Assembly: GCA_964540445.1 (NCBI GenBank) | Contig: CAZIMF010000003.1 | Coordinates: 1-39,667, forward strand | Length of the DNA stretch: 39,667 nucleotides | Direction of reading: 5' to 3' | From: JALQXV01 sp964540445 | GTDB taxonomy: Bacteria > Patescibacteriota > Saccharimonadia > Saccharimonadales > 2-12-FULL-41-12 | Shown: piece after piece, positions 15,479-23,366 of the stretch | How positions within the stretch are numbered: position 1 is the stretch's first letter | Layout of the letters: every line of letters begins with the position of its first letter | Translations under genes and position numbers: made by a program | Notes under the pieces: generated by a model | Told to the model about the DNA's origin: nothing | Database searches by the model: none | What the model saw: only the letters and a program-made list of their open reading frames with translations

Positions 15479-16534
15479 ATGTCTCAGAAGAAACCCTCCT
15501 TGTTACGTATTTATGCGTTGTCCACGATTATCTCGATTGCACTGGTTGCTTTTGTTGGTATCAAGGTCGGCGTTGCCGGCTTACTGCTTGTCATAGTGCT
15601 GGCGGCACTTGAAATTACGTTTAGCGTCGATAATGCCGTGGTAAACACGCGCATTCTGGAGCGCATGAGCCATGCCTGGCAGCAGGCTTTTTTGACAATT
15701 GGCATGGTGATTGCTGTGTTTGGCGTCCGGGTGATTCTTCCTCTGTATATCGTTTCGCTAGCCGCCCATTTAGATATGGGCTCAGTGATTGATTTGGCGC
15801 TCAATCACCCCGATGAGTATGGGCATAAGCTTGAGGATTCTCACATTATGATTAGCTCGTTTGGCGGTATCTTTCTCTTAATGATTTTTTTGGACTTCTT
15901 CTTTCAAAAGCGCCGGACCAAGTGGCTAGTGCGGATTGAAACCATACTCGAAAAAGCCGGTAAACTCGAAAGTCTTAGTGTTGTCCTGGCGCTCGTGACA
16001 TTACTTGGGGCAGCATCTTTGCTGAACGGTGAAGATAGGCAGACAGCACTCATTAGCGGTGCTGTTGGACTCTTGTTATACCTGCTAATGAACTCGCTTG
16101 ATACCTTACTCGAAAAGAGTAAAATCAGCACAAATCTACAGAGTCATGCCCAAGCTACTTTTAAAGCCGGTTTAATTGGATTTATTTACCTCAATATCGT
16201 TGACGCCAGTTTTAGTTTAGACGGAGTAATTGGTGCCTTTGCCATAACCAACCAAATACTACTAATCGCAGCTGGCCTTGGTATCGGTGCGCTGTATGTA
16301 CGGGTAATTACGCTGCATATGCTGCGGCATGATGTATTGAATAAGTACAAGTTTATGGAACACGGGGCCCACTATGCCATCGGTATTTTGGCAGCCATAA
16401 TGTTAATCTCGCTTAAATATGAAGTATCTGAAGTGGTAACTGGCCTGAGTGGTGTTGCGTTTGTGGTAACGGCCTTCGCTCATTCGTACATTTCTAATAA
16501 GCGCGAACAAGCAGCAACTACCTCAAAAGGTTAG
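15479..16534 (+). CDS. DUF475/TerC-superfamily integral membrane protein
   Basis: Multi-pass inner-membrane protein of the TerC/DUF475 group, which includes proteins linked to tellurite resistance and metal (manganese, calcium) export. About eight to nine hydrophobic helices are visible over 351 aa. Two acidic in-membrane motifs typical of the superfamily occur: LAALEITFSVDNAVVN (about residues 40-57) and NIVDASFSLDGVIGAF (about 240-256), each with the conserved D-N or D-G after S-x-D/L-D. The central loop carries HPDEYGHKLEDSH. Substrate cannot be told from sequence. The gene is followed after 6 nt by a small zinc-knuckle gene. Confidence 0.9.
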   Translation: MSQKKPSLLRIYALSTIISIALVAFVGIKVGVAGLLLVIVLAALEITFSVDNAVVNTRILERMSHAWQQAFLTIGMVIAVFGVRVILPLYIVSLAAHLDMGSVIDLALNHPDEYGHKLEDSHIMISSFGGIFLLMIFLDFFFQKRRTKWLVRIETILEKAGKLESLSVVLALVTLLGAASLLNGEDRQTALISGAVGLLLYLLMNSLDTLLEKSKISTNLQSHAQATFKAGLIGFIYLNIVDASFSLDGVIGAFAITNQILLIAAGLGIGALYVRVITLHMLRHDVLNKYKFMEHGAHYAIGILAAIMLISLKYEVSEVVTGLSGVAFVVTAFAHSYISNKREQAATTSKG

Positions 16535-16540
16535 GTAATC

Positions 16541-16708
16541 ATGACTGAAGCGCCCGGCGAACCTGCGTTGCCTTGTGATGGCAAGCTACGCTTTACGACT
16601 CAAAAGGAAGCACAAGCGTCAGCCACCGTCGCCGAGCATCAACACGGCACAAAACTAAAAGTTTACCAGTGCCGCTACTGCAGTTTATGGCACCTGGCCT
16701 CGGCGTAA
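16541..16708 (+). CDS. Small zinc-ribbon-like protein, 55 residues
   Basis: A short frame of 55 codons that reads MTEAPGEPALPCDGKLRF then a helical spacer, and ends VYQCRYCSLWHLASA. The pattern C-x-G-K...(A-rich spacer)...L-x-V-Y-x-C-x-x-C-x-x-W-H-L is a familiar small zinc-binding protein layout in bacteria and phages: one cysteine, a CxxC pair and a histidine can hold one zinc ion. It lies 6 nt behind the DUF475 gene, likely in the same transcript. Function unknown, perhaps nucleic-acid binding. Confidence 0.75.
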   Translation: MTEAPGEPALPCDGKLRFTTQKEAQASATVAEHQHGTKLKVYQCRYCSLWHLASA

Positions 16709-16748
16709 CGTAGTACTTGGGCTGTTTTCGCAAGCAGCACACATCTTC

Positions 16749-16801
16749 CAGTACTATAGTTCCATCCCATTAAATTTTAATGAACACGAGATATAGTACT
16801 G
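16749..16801. repeat. Dispersed intergenic palindrome, copy 3
   Basis: Core CCCATTAAATTTTAATGAA with outer arms CAGTACTATAG and GAGATATAGTACTG. It lies between the zinc-ribbon gene and the hairpin upstream of metG. A short echo of the right arm (AATATAGCA) follows at 16803. Confidence 0.85.
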
Positions 16802-16834
16802 AAATATAGCATTGAAACGAGCACACTAAAAAGC

Positions 16835-16913
16835 GCAGTATATTTTAGGTCAGCTTAAAGTCGGCACCAAGTCGTCTTAAAAAACAACTTTGAGCTGACC
16901 TAAAATATACTGC
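16835..16913. repeat. Long 27-bp-stem hairpin upstream of metG
   Basis: GCAGTATATTTTAGGTCAGCT (16835-16855) is exactly inverted at 16893-16913. The pairing continues inward through a T-G wobble and AAAGT/ACTTT (to 16861 and 16887), giving about 27 paired bases and a 25-nt loop. It ends 48 nt before the metG ATG. It is unlike the TTCATTAAA palindromes. It could be a small inverted-repeat element or a leader RNA structure; no T-run follows, so it does not look like a simple terminator. Confidence 0.85.
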
Positions 16914-16961
16914 TATGGCAATGTATGACTCAACGCAATTAATCTGTTAGGCTAGTATTAT

Positions 16962-18410
16962 ATGCAATCAAACCCAGACAATACTTTTTATATCACTACA
17001 TCAATTCCTTACGTAAATGGCGATCCTCACATTGGCTTTGCCATGGAGCTAGTTCAGGGTGACGTTCTTGCCCGGCTGGCTCGCCAAAAAGGCAGGGAAG
17101 TTCTTTATAGTGCGGGTACTAACGAACACGGGACTGAGGTAGCTCAAAAAGCGGCCGAATTAGGCAAGACACCCCAAGAGTTTACCGACGAAATGAGTAA
17201 AAAGTTTCATGACTTAGGAGTCTTACTCAACATTAGCAACGACCGGTTTGTGCGCACCACCGACAAAGGTCACATGCAGCGAGCGCAGGTTATCTGGAAA
17301 AACCTTGAAAAAGATATCTACAAGTCAAAGTATGTGGGCTGGTACGATGTACGCCAAGAAGAATTTGTGCCTGAAGGTCAGGTTGATCCGGCGCGGACAA
17401 AACCGGATCATCCCCAGGCGTATCAAAAGCTAGAAGAAGAAAACTACTTCTTTGCACTGAGTAAATATAACGATCGCATTCGACAAGCGATTGAACAAAA
17501 TGAATTGCGGATTGTCCCCGCATCGCGGCGTAACGAAATTTTATCGTTACTCAAAGAGGGATTAACCGACATCAGTATCAGCCGGCCTAAAGAAAAATTA
17601 GAATGGGGAGTGCCGGTGCCAAACGACGACACACAGGTTATGTATGTCTGGTTTGAAGCATTAATGAATTACATTACGGTGTTGGGCTACCCAGAACACG
17701 CCGACTTTGCCAAGTTCTGGCCAGCAAATGTACAAGTAGTCGGTAAGGATATTAGCCGATTTCATGCCGCAATCTTCCCCGGAATGTTGCTAAGCCTTAA
17801 TTTGCCATTAGCTAAAACACTGTTCGTCCACAGCTTTATCACGGTGGCCGGCGAGAAGATGAGTAAAAGCGTGGGGAATGTTATCCCACCTCAAGAAATC
17901 GTTACAAAATATGGGGTTGATGCCTTTCGATATTACTTTCTTCGTCACATACCAAGCTATGAAGATGGGGATTTTAGTTGGGAGCGAATGGAAGAGATTT
18001 ATAACAATGAACTGGCCAATGAACTAGGCAATCTGGTCAGCCGTACTGCAGCTATGATAGCCAAATACCAAACCGGTCTGATTGGCGACATTCCAGAGTC
18101 TGAACACGATGCTGCAGCCTATATTAAAGCCCTTGAGGATTGTCGTTTCGACAAAGCACTCGAAGAGGTTTGGCGGCAAGTTCGCGGCATGAATCAGTAC
18201 ATCGAAGAACAAAAGCCTTGGAAAATTGCCAAAGACAGTGACCCGGCACATTTGCGCGAAGTATTGGCTTACATCGCCAGCTCAATTTTAGAAATTGCTG
18301 ATATGCTTGAGCCGTTTATGCCCGAAACTTCTCAAAAGATTAAACATATTTTTAACACCGGCGTTATTCAAGCGCTCGATCAAACACTTTTCCCTAAACA
18401 CGAGGCCTAA
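16962..18410 (+). CDS. metG: Methionyl-tRNA synthetase
   Basis: Class I aminoacyl-tRNA synthetase that charges tRNA-Met in the cytoplasm. Motifs: TSIPYVNGDPHIGFAM with the HIGH-type signature PHIG (about residues 21-24), AGTNEHGTEV, the connective peptide GWYDVRQEEFVPEGQ (without a visible zinc knuckle), WFEALMNYITVLGYP, VGKDISRFHAAIFP and the KMSKS loop EKMSKSVGN (about 300). The anticodon-binding helical domain follows (SWERMEEIYNNELANELGNLVSR to EEQKPWKIAK). It ends after the helical domain, so it lacks the C-terminal tRNA-binding dimerisation domain (482 aa). The long hairpin at 16835 lies in its upstream region. Confidence 0.97.
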   Translation: MQSNPDNTFYITTSIPYVNGDPHIGFAMELVQGDVLARLARQKGREVLYSAGTNEHGTEVAQKAAELGKTPQEFTDEMSKKFHDLGVLLNISNDRFVRTTDKGHMQRAQVIWKNLEKDIYKSKYVGWYDVRQEEFVPEGQVDPARTKPDHPQAYQKLEEENYFFALSKYNDRIRQAIEQNELRIVPASRRNEILSLLKEGLTDISISRPKEKLEWGVPVPNDDTQVMYVWFEALMNYITVLGYPEHADFAKFWPANVQVVGKDISRFHAAIFPGMLLSLNLPLAKTLFVHSFITVAGEKMSKSVGNVIPPQEIVTKYGVDAFRYYFLRHIPSYEDGDFSWERMEEIYNNELANELGNLVSRTAAMIAKYQTGLIGDIPESEHDAAAYIKALEDCRFDKALEEVWRQVRGMNQYIEEQKPWKIAKDSDPAHLREVLAYIASSILEIADMLEPFMPETSQKIKHIFNTGVIQALDQTLFPKHEA

Positions 18411-18419
18411 GCTGGGGTT

Positions 18420-19271
18420 TTACAGTTGTTCCCATTCTTTTAGGTGCTGCAACGCTCGTTTATAGGTTGGATTCTCTGGCGTTTTGGCAAAATAAGAGAG
18501 GTTAGCCCATTCGTTAACGTACGCCCATGTTTTCACCGTTTCTATGTCGAGGTGTTGCCCGCCACCGCTATGATAGCCAGCAATGGCTGGTTGTAATAGG
18601 CGGGGGTTAGTCATAAAAACCTTTCGAAAGTCTTGGTGGGGATCCCCAATCTCCATTTCACTTAAATCAATCACGCCTTGCAACTTATTTGAGCTGTTTA
18701 TGACAATATTAAGACCATGCAAATCACCATGGACTACCACTTGCTTTGTCGTGCCAAGACTGGCTGACAAGCGCTGCAATTCACGGTTGGCTGATTCAAA
18801 AAAAGGAGTCTCTCGGTTCCCGGTAATACGCTCGTTGTAGTATTCAAATAAGCTGGTAACTTGCTTCGTTTTTTTATGCTCAATTACTGTCGGGTCAAAG
18901 CGGTGAAACAAGGCCATAAATGCACCAAGCTCCCTACATATCGCGTCGAGCTCACTACCGCTCAACCGATTAATCATTGCATCGTCTAACACCTCTCCTA
19001 CTATTAAATTGTAAGAAGTAAAAACGTCGTTATGTTCACGCATTACCGGTAATTCAATCGGCCAGCTTTGGCTATGAATTGCTTTTAGTACAGCGACTTC
19101 ATCAGCTAATTTAGCTGCCGCAGCGGCGCGGCGCGGATACCGATACACAATACCGGCCGCTGCATCAATGATTACATGCTGTTCCCAGCCCTGCTCAACT
19201 ATCTGTAAACCCTGTGCCTCAGCCGCTGCACGGGCTGTCTTCCAATGTTCTGTATAGATATCATGGTTCAT
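18420..19271 (-). CDS. APH-family phosphotransferase (aminoglycoside/choline-kinase-like)
   Basis: Kinase of the aminoglycoside phosphotransferase/choline kinase superfamily, 283 aa, cytoplasmic. Seen: ATP-lobe pattern YRYPRRAAAAAKLADEVAVLKAI with the ATP lysine, YNLIVGEVLDD, the catalytic loop VVHGDLHGLNIVINS (Brenner H-G-D-L-H-x-x-N, catalytic aspartate) and the metal-binding GVIDLSEMEIGDPHQDF. Substrate unknown; resistance function should not be assumed since many members act on small metabolites. It converges on metG with 9 nt between stops. Its start region holds palindrome copy 4. Confidence 0.9.
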   Translation of the reverse strand: MNHDIYTEHWKTARAAAEAQGLQIVEQGWEQHVIIDAAAGIVYRYPRRAAAAAKLADEVAVLKAIHSQSWPIELPVMREHNDVFTSYNLIVGEVLDDAMINRLSGSELDAICRELGAFMALFHRFDPTVIEHKKTKQVTSLFEYYNERITGNRETPFFESANRELQRLSASLGTTKQVVVHGDLHGLNIVINSSNKLQGVIDLSEMEIGDPHQDFRKVFMTNPRLLQPAIAGYHSGGGQHLDIETVKTWAYVNEWANLSYFAKTPENPTYKRALQHLKEWEQL

Positions 19272-19327
19272 ACGGTTTTGTTTTGCCCGGCGTTCGTATA
19301 GTTTAAGGGAATATGGCGCATAGGTAA

Positions 19328-19366
19328 GTACTATACTAGCGTTTCATTAAATTGTAATGAAGTGCA
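19328..19366. repeat. Dispersed intergenic palindrome, copy 4 (degenerate)
   Basis: Left arm GTACTATACTAGCG and core TTTCATTAAATTGTAATGAA are retained, but the right outer arm is lost (GTGCATAAT). It lies between the divergent APH-type kinase and tatD genes, 13 nt before the tatD start. Confidence 0.7.
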
Positions 19367-19378
19367 TAATAAATCTTT

Positions 19379-20179
19379 GTGAGCAATTCTACCCCACCAA
19401 TTGAATATTTTGACACACATTCTCATACCCAGTTCCCTACGTATGAGCTTGATGCTGAGGAAGTCTGGCAGTCTGCCCAAGAGCAGGGCGTTAGCCGGAT
19501 GCTGTTGGTCGGATGTCGGCTTGATGATAGCCAGCTAGCCATCGACTTTGCGAAAAAACACGCGAATGTGTGGGCCACAGTCGGTATCCATCCGCACGAA
19601 GCCGAAGATTTTTTAGCAACCAAAGGGGCAAAAGAGGCATTTGAAGCATTACTTGCCGACGTTGCAGGTAACAAAATCGTGGCTATTGGCGAAATTGGCC
19701 TAGATTATTACTACAACCACTCAAGTAAAGCCAAGCAAATTGAGTTGTTAGAGTGGCAATTAACACTTGCGGTGAAATATGAATTACCGGTAACCTTTCA
19801 TGTGCGCGATGCCTTTGCTGATTTTTGGCCAATTTATGACAAATATAAACTAAAAAAGAGTTTAATCCACAGTTTTACTGGGATAAAAAGTGATTTGGAC
19901 GAGATTTTAAAACGTGGACTTTCGGTGGCACTGAATGGTATAATTACATTTACCAGTCAGGCAGCACAGCTCGAAGCAGCAAAAGCTATCCCGCTTGATG
20001 CGTTGGTTCTCGAAACTGATGCACCCTACTTGACTCCAAAGCCATTTCGTGGTAGTATATGCAAGCCTGAATATGTGACGTTAACAGCTAAGTTTTTAGC
20101 CAAATTGCGACACGAGTCACTCGAGGATTTGGCTTACCAGACAACACACAATGCTCGAGTGCTTTTTAATGTCAATTAA
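19379..20179 (+). CDS. tatD: TatD-family metal-dependent deoxyribonuclease
   Basis: TIM-barrel metal-dependent DNase/hydrolase. Metal ligands visible: FDTHSHTQF (the D-x-H-x-H site), GIHPHEAEDF, GEIGLDYY with the bridging glutamate, FHVRDAF, IHSFTG and LETDAPYLTPKPFRG with the final aspartate. Residues and length (266 aa) are typical. GTG start at 19379 gives MSNSTPPIEYFDTHSH; no ribosome site is evident, and palindrome copy 4 is directly upstream. It is followed after 15 nt by an unknown gene in the same direction. Confidence 0.95.
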   Translation: MSNSTPPIEYFDTHSHTQFPTYELDAEEVWQSAQEQGVSRMLLVGCRLDDSQLAIDFAKKHANVWATVGIHPHEAEDFLATKGAKEAFEALLADVAGNKIVAIGEIGLDYYYNHSSKAKQIELLEWQLTLAVKYELPVTFHVRDAFADFWPIYDKYKLKKSLIHSFTGIKSDLDEILKRGLSVALNGIITFTSQAAQLEAAKAIPLDALVLETDAPYLTPKPFRGSICKPEYVTLTAKFLAKLRHESLEDLAYQTTHNARVLFNVN

Positions 20180-20194
20180 CAGAGAGAGAAACAG

Positions 20195-20641
20195 ATGTTA
20201 GGTTTAGGGAACAATCAAGAAAATCGATTCGAAGCGCTCCGCCGCCAAGTCGAAGGCCGCAGTGGCGGGTTCGATATTATGCGTCTCCGATTTACGATTG
20301 TCCGCCAAGGACTTATCAATGCTGAAAATTCTCCAACTATTGCTCGTGCCCACGATAACATCCGTCGGGCACAGGTTCTTGCTGATGAAATGGCCTACCG
20401 GGACGAAGTAAAACGGCTTGCCGAAGTAGCTGAACTAGAAAGTGCCGTTGTAGCAGCCGAAGGCGTTTCGCCGCACGAAGCCGAAGTTGAGGCACTTAAA
20501 GCACAACATAATCTAGAAGCTGTACCTGGTTCTGGCTTAGGCTTAGGCGATCAAGCAACCATGCTTCAACAAGCCCAAGCTAATGTTAACCGAATTCACA
20601 GCGATCAAACCCCATCACATAACTATCCACTACCGAGTTAA
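20195..20641 (+). CDS. Unknown helical protein, 148 residues
   Basis: No family recognised. Predicted mostly alpha-helical and highly charged: a helix-rich region NRFEALRRQVEGR to LADEMAYRDEVKRLAEVAEL (about 10-95), then an Ala/Glu-rich helix and a Pro/Ser tail (HNYPLPS). No signal peptide or membrane helix. It begins 15 nt after tatD and ends 6 nt before the next unknown gene, so tatD, this gene and the next probably form one transcript. Confidence 0.75.
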   Translation: MLGLGNNQENRFEALRRQVEGRSGGFDIMRLRFTIVRQGLINAENSPTIARAHDNIRRAQVLADEMAYRDEVKRLAEVAELESAVVAAEGVSPHEAEVEALKAQHNLEAVPGSGLGLGDQATMLQQAQANVNRIHSDQTPSHNYPLPS

Positions 20642-20647
20642 CACATT

Positions 20648-21022
20648 ATGATTAGTAAATTCCTCCAACTCACCGGTATCAATAACGAAGAAGAGCGTAA
20701 AGCAAAACTGTATCGTGACTTACTCCAGCACGAAGCAAAAATCGGTGGGGAACTGTTTGGCCGGATTCCTACCGGTGGCCGCCGTGAATTCTTCTGCCTC
20801 GATGAGTATACCTGGGTTTGGTATGAAGAATGGATGGATAAAAACAAGCAACGCCAATCCAAGACCACGCGCTACGAAGTTCGCCCCGGTGGTATCACCA
20901 AAATTCAAGACGGTCACAAATACGAAGAGCTAAGCGATAACGAAGCCGTTCGATTACTCGATGCCATGCGTAACTACGAACGACGAGTTAGCAGCGAACT
21001 TTACCGAGCTGTCGCCCAGTAA
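20648..21022 (+). CDS. Unknown protein, 124 residues
   Basis: No named family recognised. Charged soluble protein with the segment GRREFFCLDEYTWVWYEEWMD and a following RYEVRPGGITKIQDGHKYEELSD, which reads like a small beta-strand-rich domain, flanked by helices. No membrane segment. The Trp/Tyr-rich core and RYEVRPGGI stretch are good query regions for a profile search. Cotranscribed with the preceding gene by spacing; the cysteine desulfurase gene follows 26 nt later with its own TATACT. Confidence 0.75.
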   Translation: MISKFLQLTGINNEEERKAKLYRDLLQHEAKIGGELFGRIPTGGRREFFCLDEYTWVWYEEWMDKNKQRQSKTTRYEVRPGGITKIQDGHKYEELSDNEAVRLLDAMRNYERRVSSELYRAVAQ

Positions 21023-21035
21023 CAAACGTACAGCG

Positions 21036-21041
21036 TATACT
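21036..21041 (+). promoter_or_regulatory. -10 element for a leaderless cysteine desulfurase mRNA
   Basis: TATACT ends 7 nt before the ATG at 21049, the same spacing as at the DUF475 gene and the C39-like gene. No convincing -35 is seen. Confidence 0.4.
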
Positions 21042-21048
21042 GGTACCT

Positions 21049-22185
21049 ATGGCAATTTATCTCGACCATGCGGCAGCCACTCCGGTTGACGCTGAAGTAC
21101 TAGCGGCTATGCAGCCGTTTTTTAGCGATCAATTTTATAATCCTTCGGCACTTTATGGTCCGGCTGTTGCGGCCTCACGGGCGCTCCAAACTGCTCGCGC
21201 TGATATTGCTTTGCTGCTTGGTGCAAAGCCACCGGAGATTATATTTACCGCCGGTGGAACCGAGGCCAACAATCTAGCGATTCACGGCGTTATGCGCAAT
21301 TACCCCGACGCGCACATCGCTATTTCGGCAATTGAGCATGATTCGGTGCGCGCGCCTGCCGCTCGGTATACAACGGCGACTATTCCCGTTAAAGACAATG
21401 GGTTAGTCGATGTCGCTGATGTTTCACAAAAAATTAATGATTCTACGGTGCTGGTGAGCATTATGTATGCCAATAATGAGGTTGGAACAGTGCAGCCAAT
21501 CCGCCGGATTGCAGCTGAGCTGGAGGCCATACGGGTAGAACGTGGTAAAAAAGGTAATACTCTGCCGCTTTATTTTCATGTTGACGCTGCCCAGGCCGGA
21601 AATTATCTTGATATGCACGTGCACCGACTGGGCGTGGACTTACTGACAATTAATGGCGGGAAACTATACGGTCCTAAGCAAATCGGCGTTCTGTTTGTTC
21701 GCAGCGGTATTGTGTTGCAGCCAATTATCGAAGGCGGCGGCCAAGAACGCAATCTACGCAGCGGCACCGAAAACGTGGCCGGAGCAGTTGGCCTAGCTCG
21801 CGCCCTGCAAATAAGTGTCGAAAAACGCCATGATGAATCAGCTCGATTACAACAACTGCAAACAGACGCAATTAAGCAGCTAAAACAAGCCTTCCCAGAG
21901 GTAATTATTAATGGATCACTTAAATATCGATTACCAAACAACCTGCACATAACACTACCGGGCACCGACAATGAGCGCATTCTTATGGCGCTTGATATGC
22001 AGGGCATTTATGCCGCTGCCGGTTCAGCCTGCAGTGCCAGCCACGACGAACCCTCACACGTACTAAAAGCCATGGGCTTTGATGATGCCTATGCCCAAAG
22101 CTCCCTGCGTTTTAGTATGGGCCGCTCTTCGACTGCCGACGCCATAACCCACCTCGTTACCACGCTCAAACAGATACTCAATTAG
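21049..22185 (+). CDS. Cysteine desulfurase (IscS/NifS type)
   Basis: PLP-dependent enzyme that takes sulfur from cysteine for Fe-S clusters or tRNA thiolation. Seen: YLDHAAATPVD start, FTAGGTEANNLAIHG (phosphate-binding), IEHDSVRAP, MYANNEVGTVQPI, FHVDAAQAGN, PLP lysine in NGGKLYGPKQIG, RSGTENVAGAVG and the catalytic cysteine loop AAGSACSASHDEPSHVL. The usual histidine before the PLP lysine (S-x-H-K) is glycine here, giving GGK. The length (378 aa) is that of the IscS/NifS group, and the cysteine loop is short. No IscU or MnmA partner gene is in the window. Confidence 0.93.
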   Translation: MAIYLDHAAATPVDAEVLAAMQPFFSDQFYNPSALYGPAVAASRALQTARADIALLLGAKPPEIIFTAGGTEANNLAIHGVMRNYPDAHIAISAIEHDSVRAPAARYTTATIPVKDNGLVDVADVSQKINDSTVLVSIMYANNEVGTVQPIRRIAAELEAIRVERGKKGNTLPLYFHVDAAQAGNYLDMHVHRLGVDLLTINGGKLYGPKQIGVLFVRSGIVLQPIIEGGGQERNLRSGTENVAGAVGLARALQISVEKRHDESARLQQLQTDAIKQLKQAFPEVIINGSLKYRLPNNLHITLPGTDNERILMALDMQGIYAAAGSACSASHDEPSHVLKAMGFDDAYAQSSLRFSMGRSSTADAITHLVTTLKQILN

Positions 22186-22253
22186 GTTTGAATAATGCCT
22201 ATGATATTGCTGTAAATTTAGTGACGACGTACATGCCATAACTATGTAATCGC

Positions 22254-22302
22254 GTACTATATCTGTTTTTCATTAAAACTTAATGAAACACAGATATAGT
22301 AC
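22254..22302. repeat. Dispersed intergenic palindrome, copy 5 (most perfect)
   Basis: GTACTATATCTG (22254-22265) and CAGATATAGTAC (22291-22302) are an exact 12-bp inverted pair; inside it is TTTCATTAAAACTTAATGAAA. The whole 49 bp can fold into a hairpin of about 22 base pairs. It lies in the 275-bp gap between the cysteine desulfurase and the ATPase operon. Apart from it I see no gene in 22186-22460. Confidence 0.9.
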
Positions 22303-22460
22303 CGGCAAAGCATAGGCTCAACAAAGTACTAACAGGAATATCGACCAGGAGCATTGATAAACACTACAAAAACAGTATAAAAAACACATCTAGCGGAGCA
22401 AGCACTTGCATGATTCCAGCGTTTAGATCATACTAAGCGCTAGTATTAACTAAAACAAAA

Positions 22461-23303
22461 ATGAACAGTAAAAATCGGCTCAAATCTCTATTCTCTTCAC
22501 CGCGCGTCCGGGCGTCGTTTATTCTGAGTGTTCTTATTTTTCTAAGTACGGCTGGGCCGGCTGCCGCCCAGACAGTTTTGCAGGGCTATAACTCTGATGA
22601 GACATTGCAAAAAGGGATGTTGGTAACGCTCAAAAAAGACGATCAAACTAAAATTCAAGCCGTGACCAATGAAACAATTGATGACCTCAAGGGAGTTGTA
22701 GTCGATGCTAATGATTCTCCTGTTACTATCAGCGGTGATGGCCAGAAAATATTTGTAGCGAGTAGTGGTCGCTATGAAGTTTTGGTTAGCAATGAGAATG
22801 GTAAAATTTCTCAAGGTGACTACATCACGGGCTCGTCACTATCTGGTATTGCTATGCGGGCTGGTGGCGACCAGTCGGTCATACTTGGCCGGGCGATTGG
22901 CGCATTTGAAGGCGGCGGTGATGCGATTGGCAAGAGCGCAGCTAAAGATGGTTCGACTGTTTCTTTCGGCCGTATTCAAGTCGATATTGGTATTGGTAAG
23001 AATCCGCTTAAAAAACTGCCAGAAAAAGACAAGGTGCCGGATGCATTGCAGCGCATCAGTACAACGATTGCCGAGAAGCCGGTAAGTTCACTTCGTGTTT
23101 ATTTAGCCTTGATAGTGTTGGCAGTGACTGCTATGGTAGCCGGAACCACACTGTTTAGCGGTGTTAGAAGCACGGTAATCTCGATTGGACGTAATCCGCT
23201 TTCCAAGGCCACGATTTATAAAGGGTTGATTCAGGTGTTGCTTTTGAGCTTAATTATTTTCATAACTGGCCTTTTTGGGGTATATTTACTTATAAAGCTT
23301 TAA
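22461..23303 (+). CDS. Secreted beta-domain protein with c-like membrane hairpin, first gene of the ATPase operon
   Basis: Not a standard ATP-synthase gene. Signal peptide (about 18-36, ending GPAAAQ), then an outer beta-rich domain (about 40-170; KGMLVTLKKDD, GRYEVLVSNENGKISQGDYI, GYAM-like GIAMRAGGDQSVILGRAIGAF) that loosely resembles domains of phage tail-fibre or peptidase G2 type. After a linker come two helices (about 213-234 and 256-278) joined by a positive loop that reads SGVRSTVISIGRNPLSKATI. The order helix, GRNP loop, helix and the inferred topology (loop inside) recall subunit c. However, neither helix has Asp or Glu, so it cannot carry protons in the usual way. It heads a same-strand run of F1 genes with 63 nt before the b-like gene. 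Function inferred from context only. Confidence 0.7.
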   Translation: MNSKNRLKSLFSSPRVRASFILSVLIFLSTAGPAAAQTVLQGYNSDETLQKGMLVTLKKDDQTKIQAVTNETIDDLKGVVVDANDSPVTISGDGQKIFVASSGRYEVLVSNENGKISQGDYITGSSLSGIAMRAGGDQSVILGRAIGAFEGGGDAIGKSAAKDGSTVSFGRIQVDIGIGKNPLKKLPEKDKVPDALQRISTTIAEKPVSSLRVYLALIVLAVTAMVAGTTLFSGVRSTVISIGRNPLSKATIYKGLIQVLLLSLIIFITGLFGVYLLIKL

Positions 23304-23366
23304 CCATAAACATTTACAAATTGAAGCCGTTTACAGAATGGAAAAAAGGGTGGGAAGAACAACGTA

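Noticed and set aside
18420..19271. Antibiotic-resistance call for the APH-family kinase
   Set aside because: Only the general kinase motifs are seen; substrate specificity cannot be read from them and no mobile element is near.
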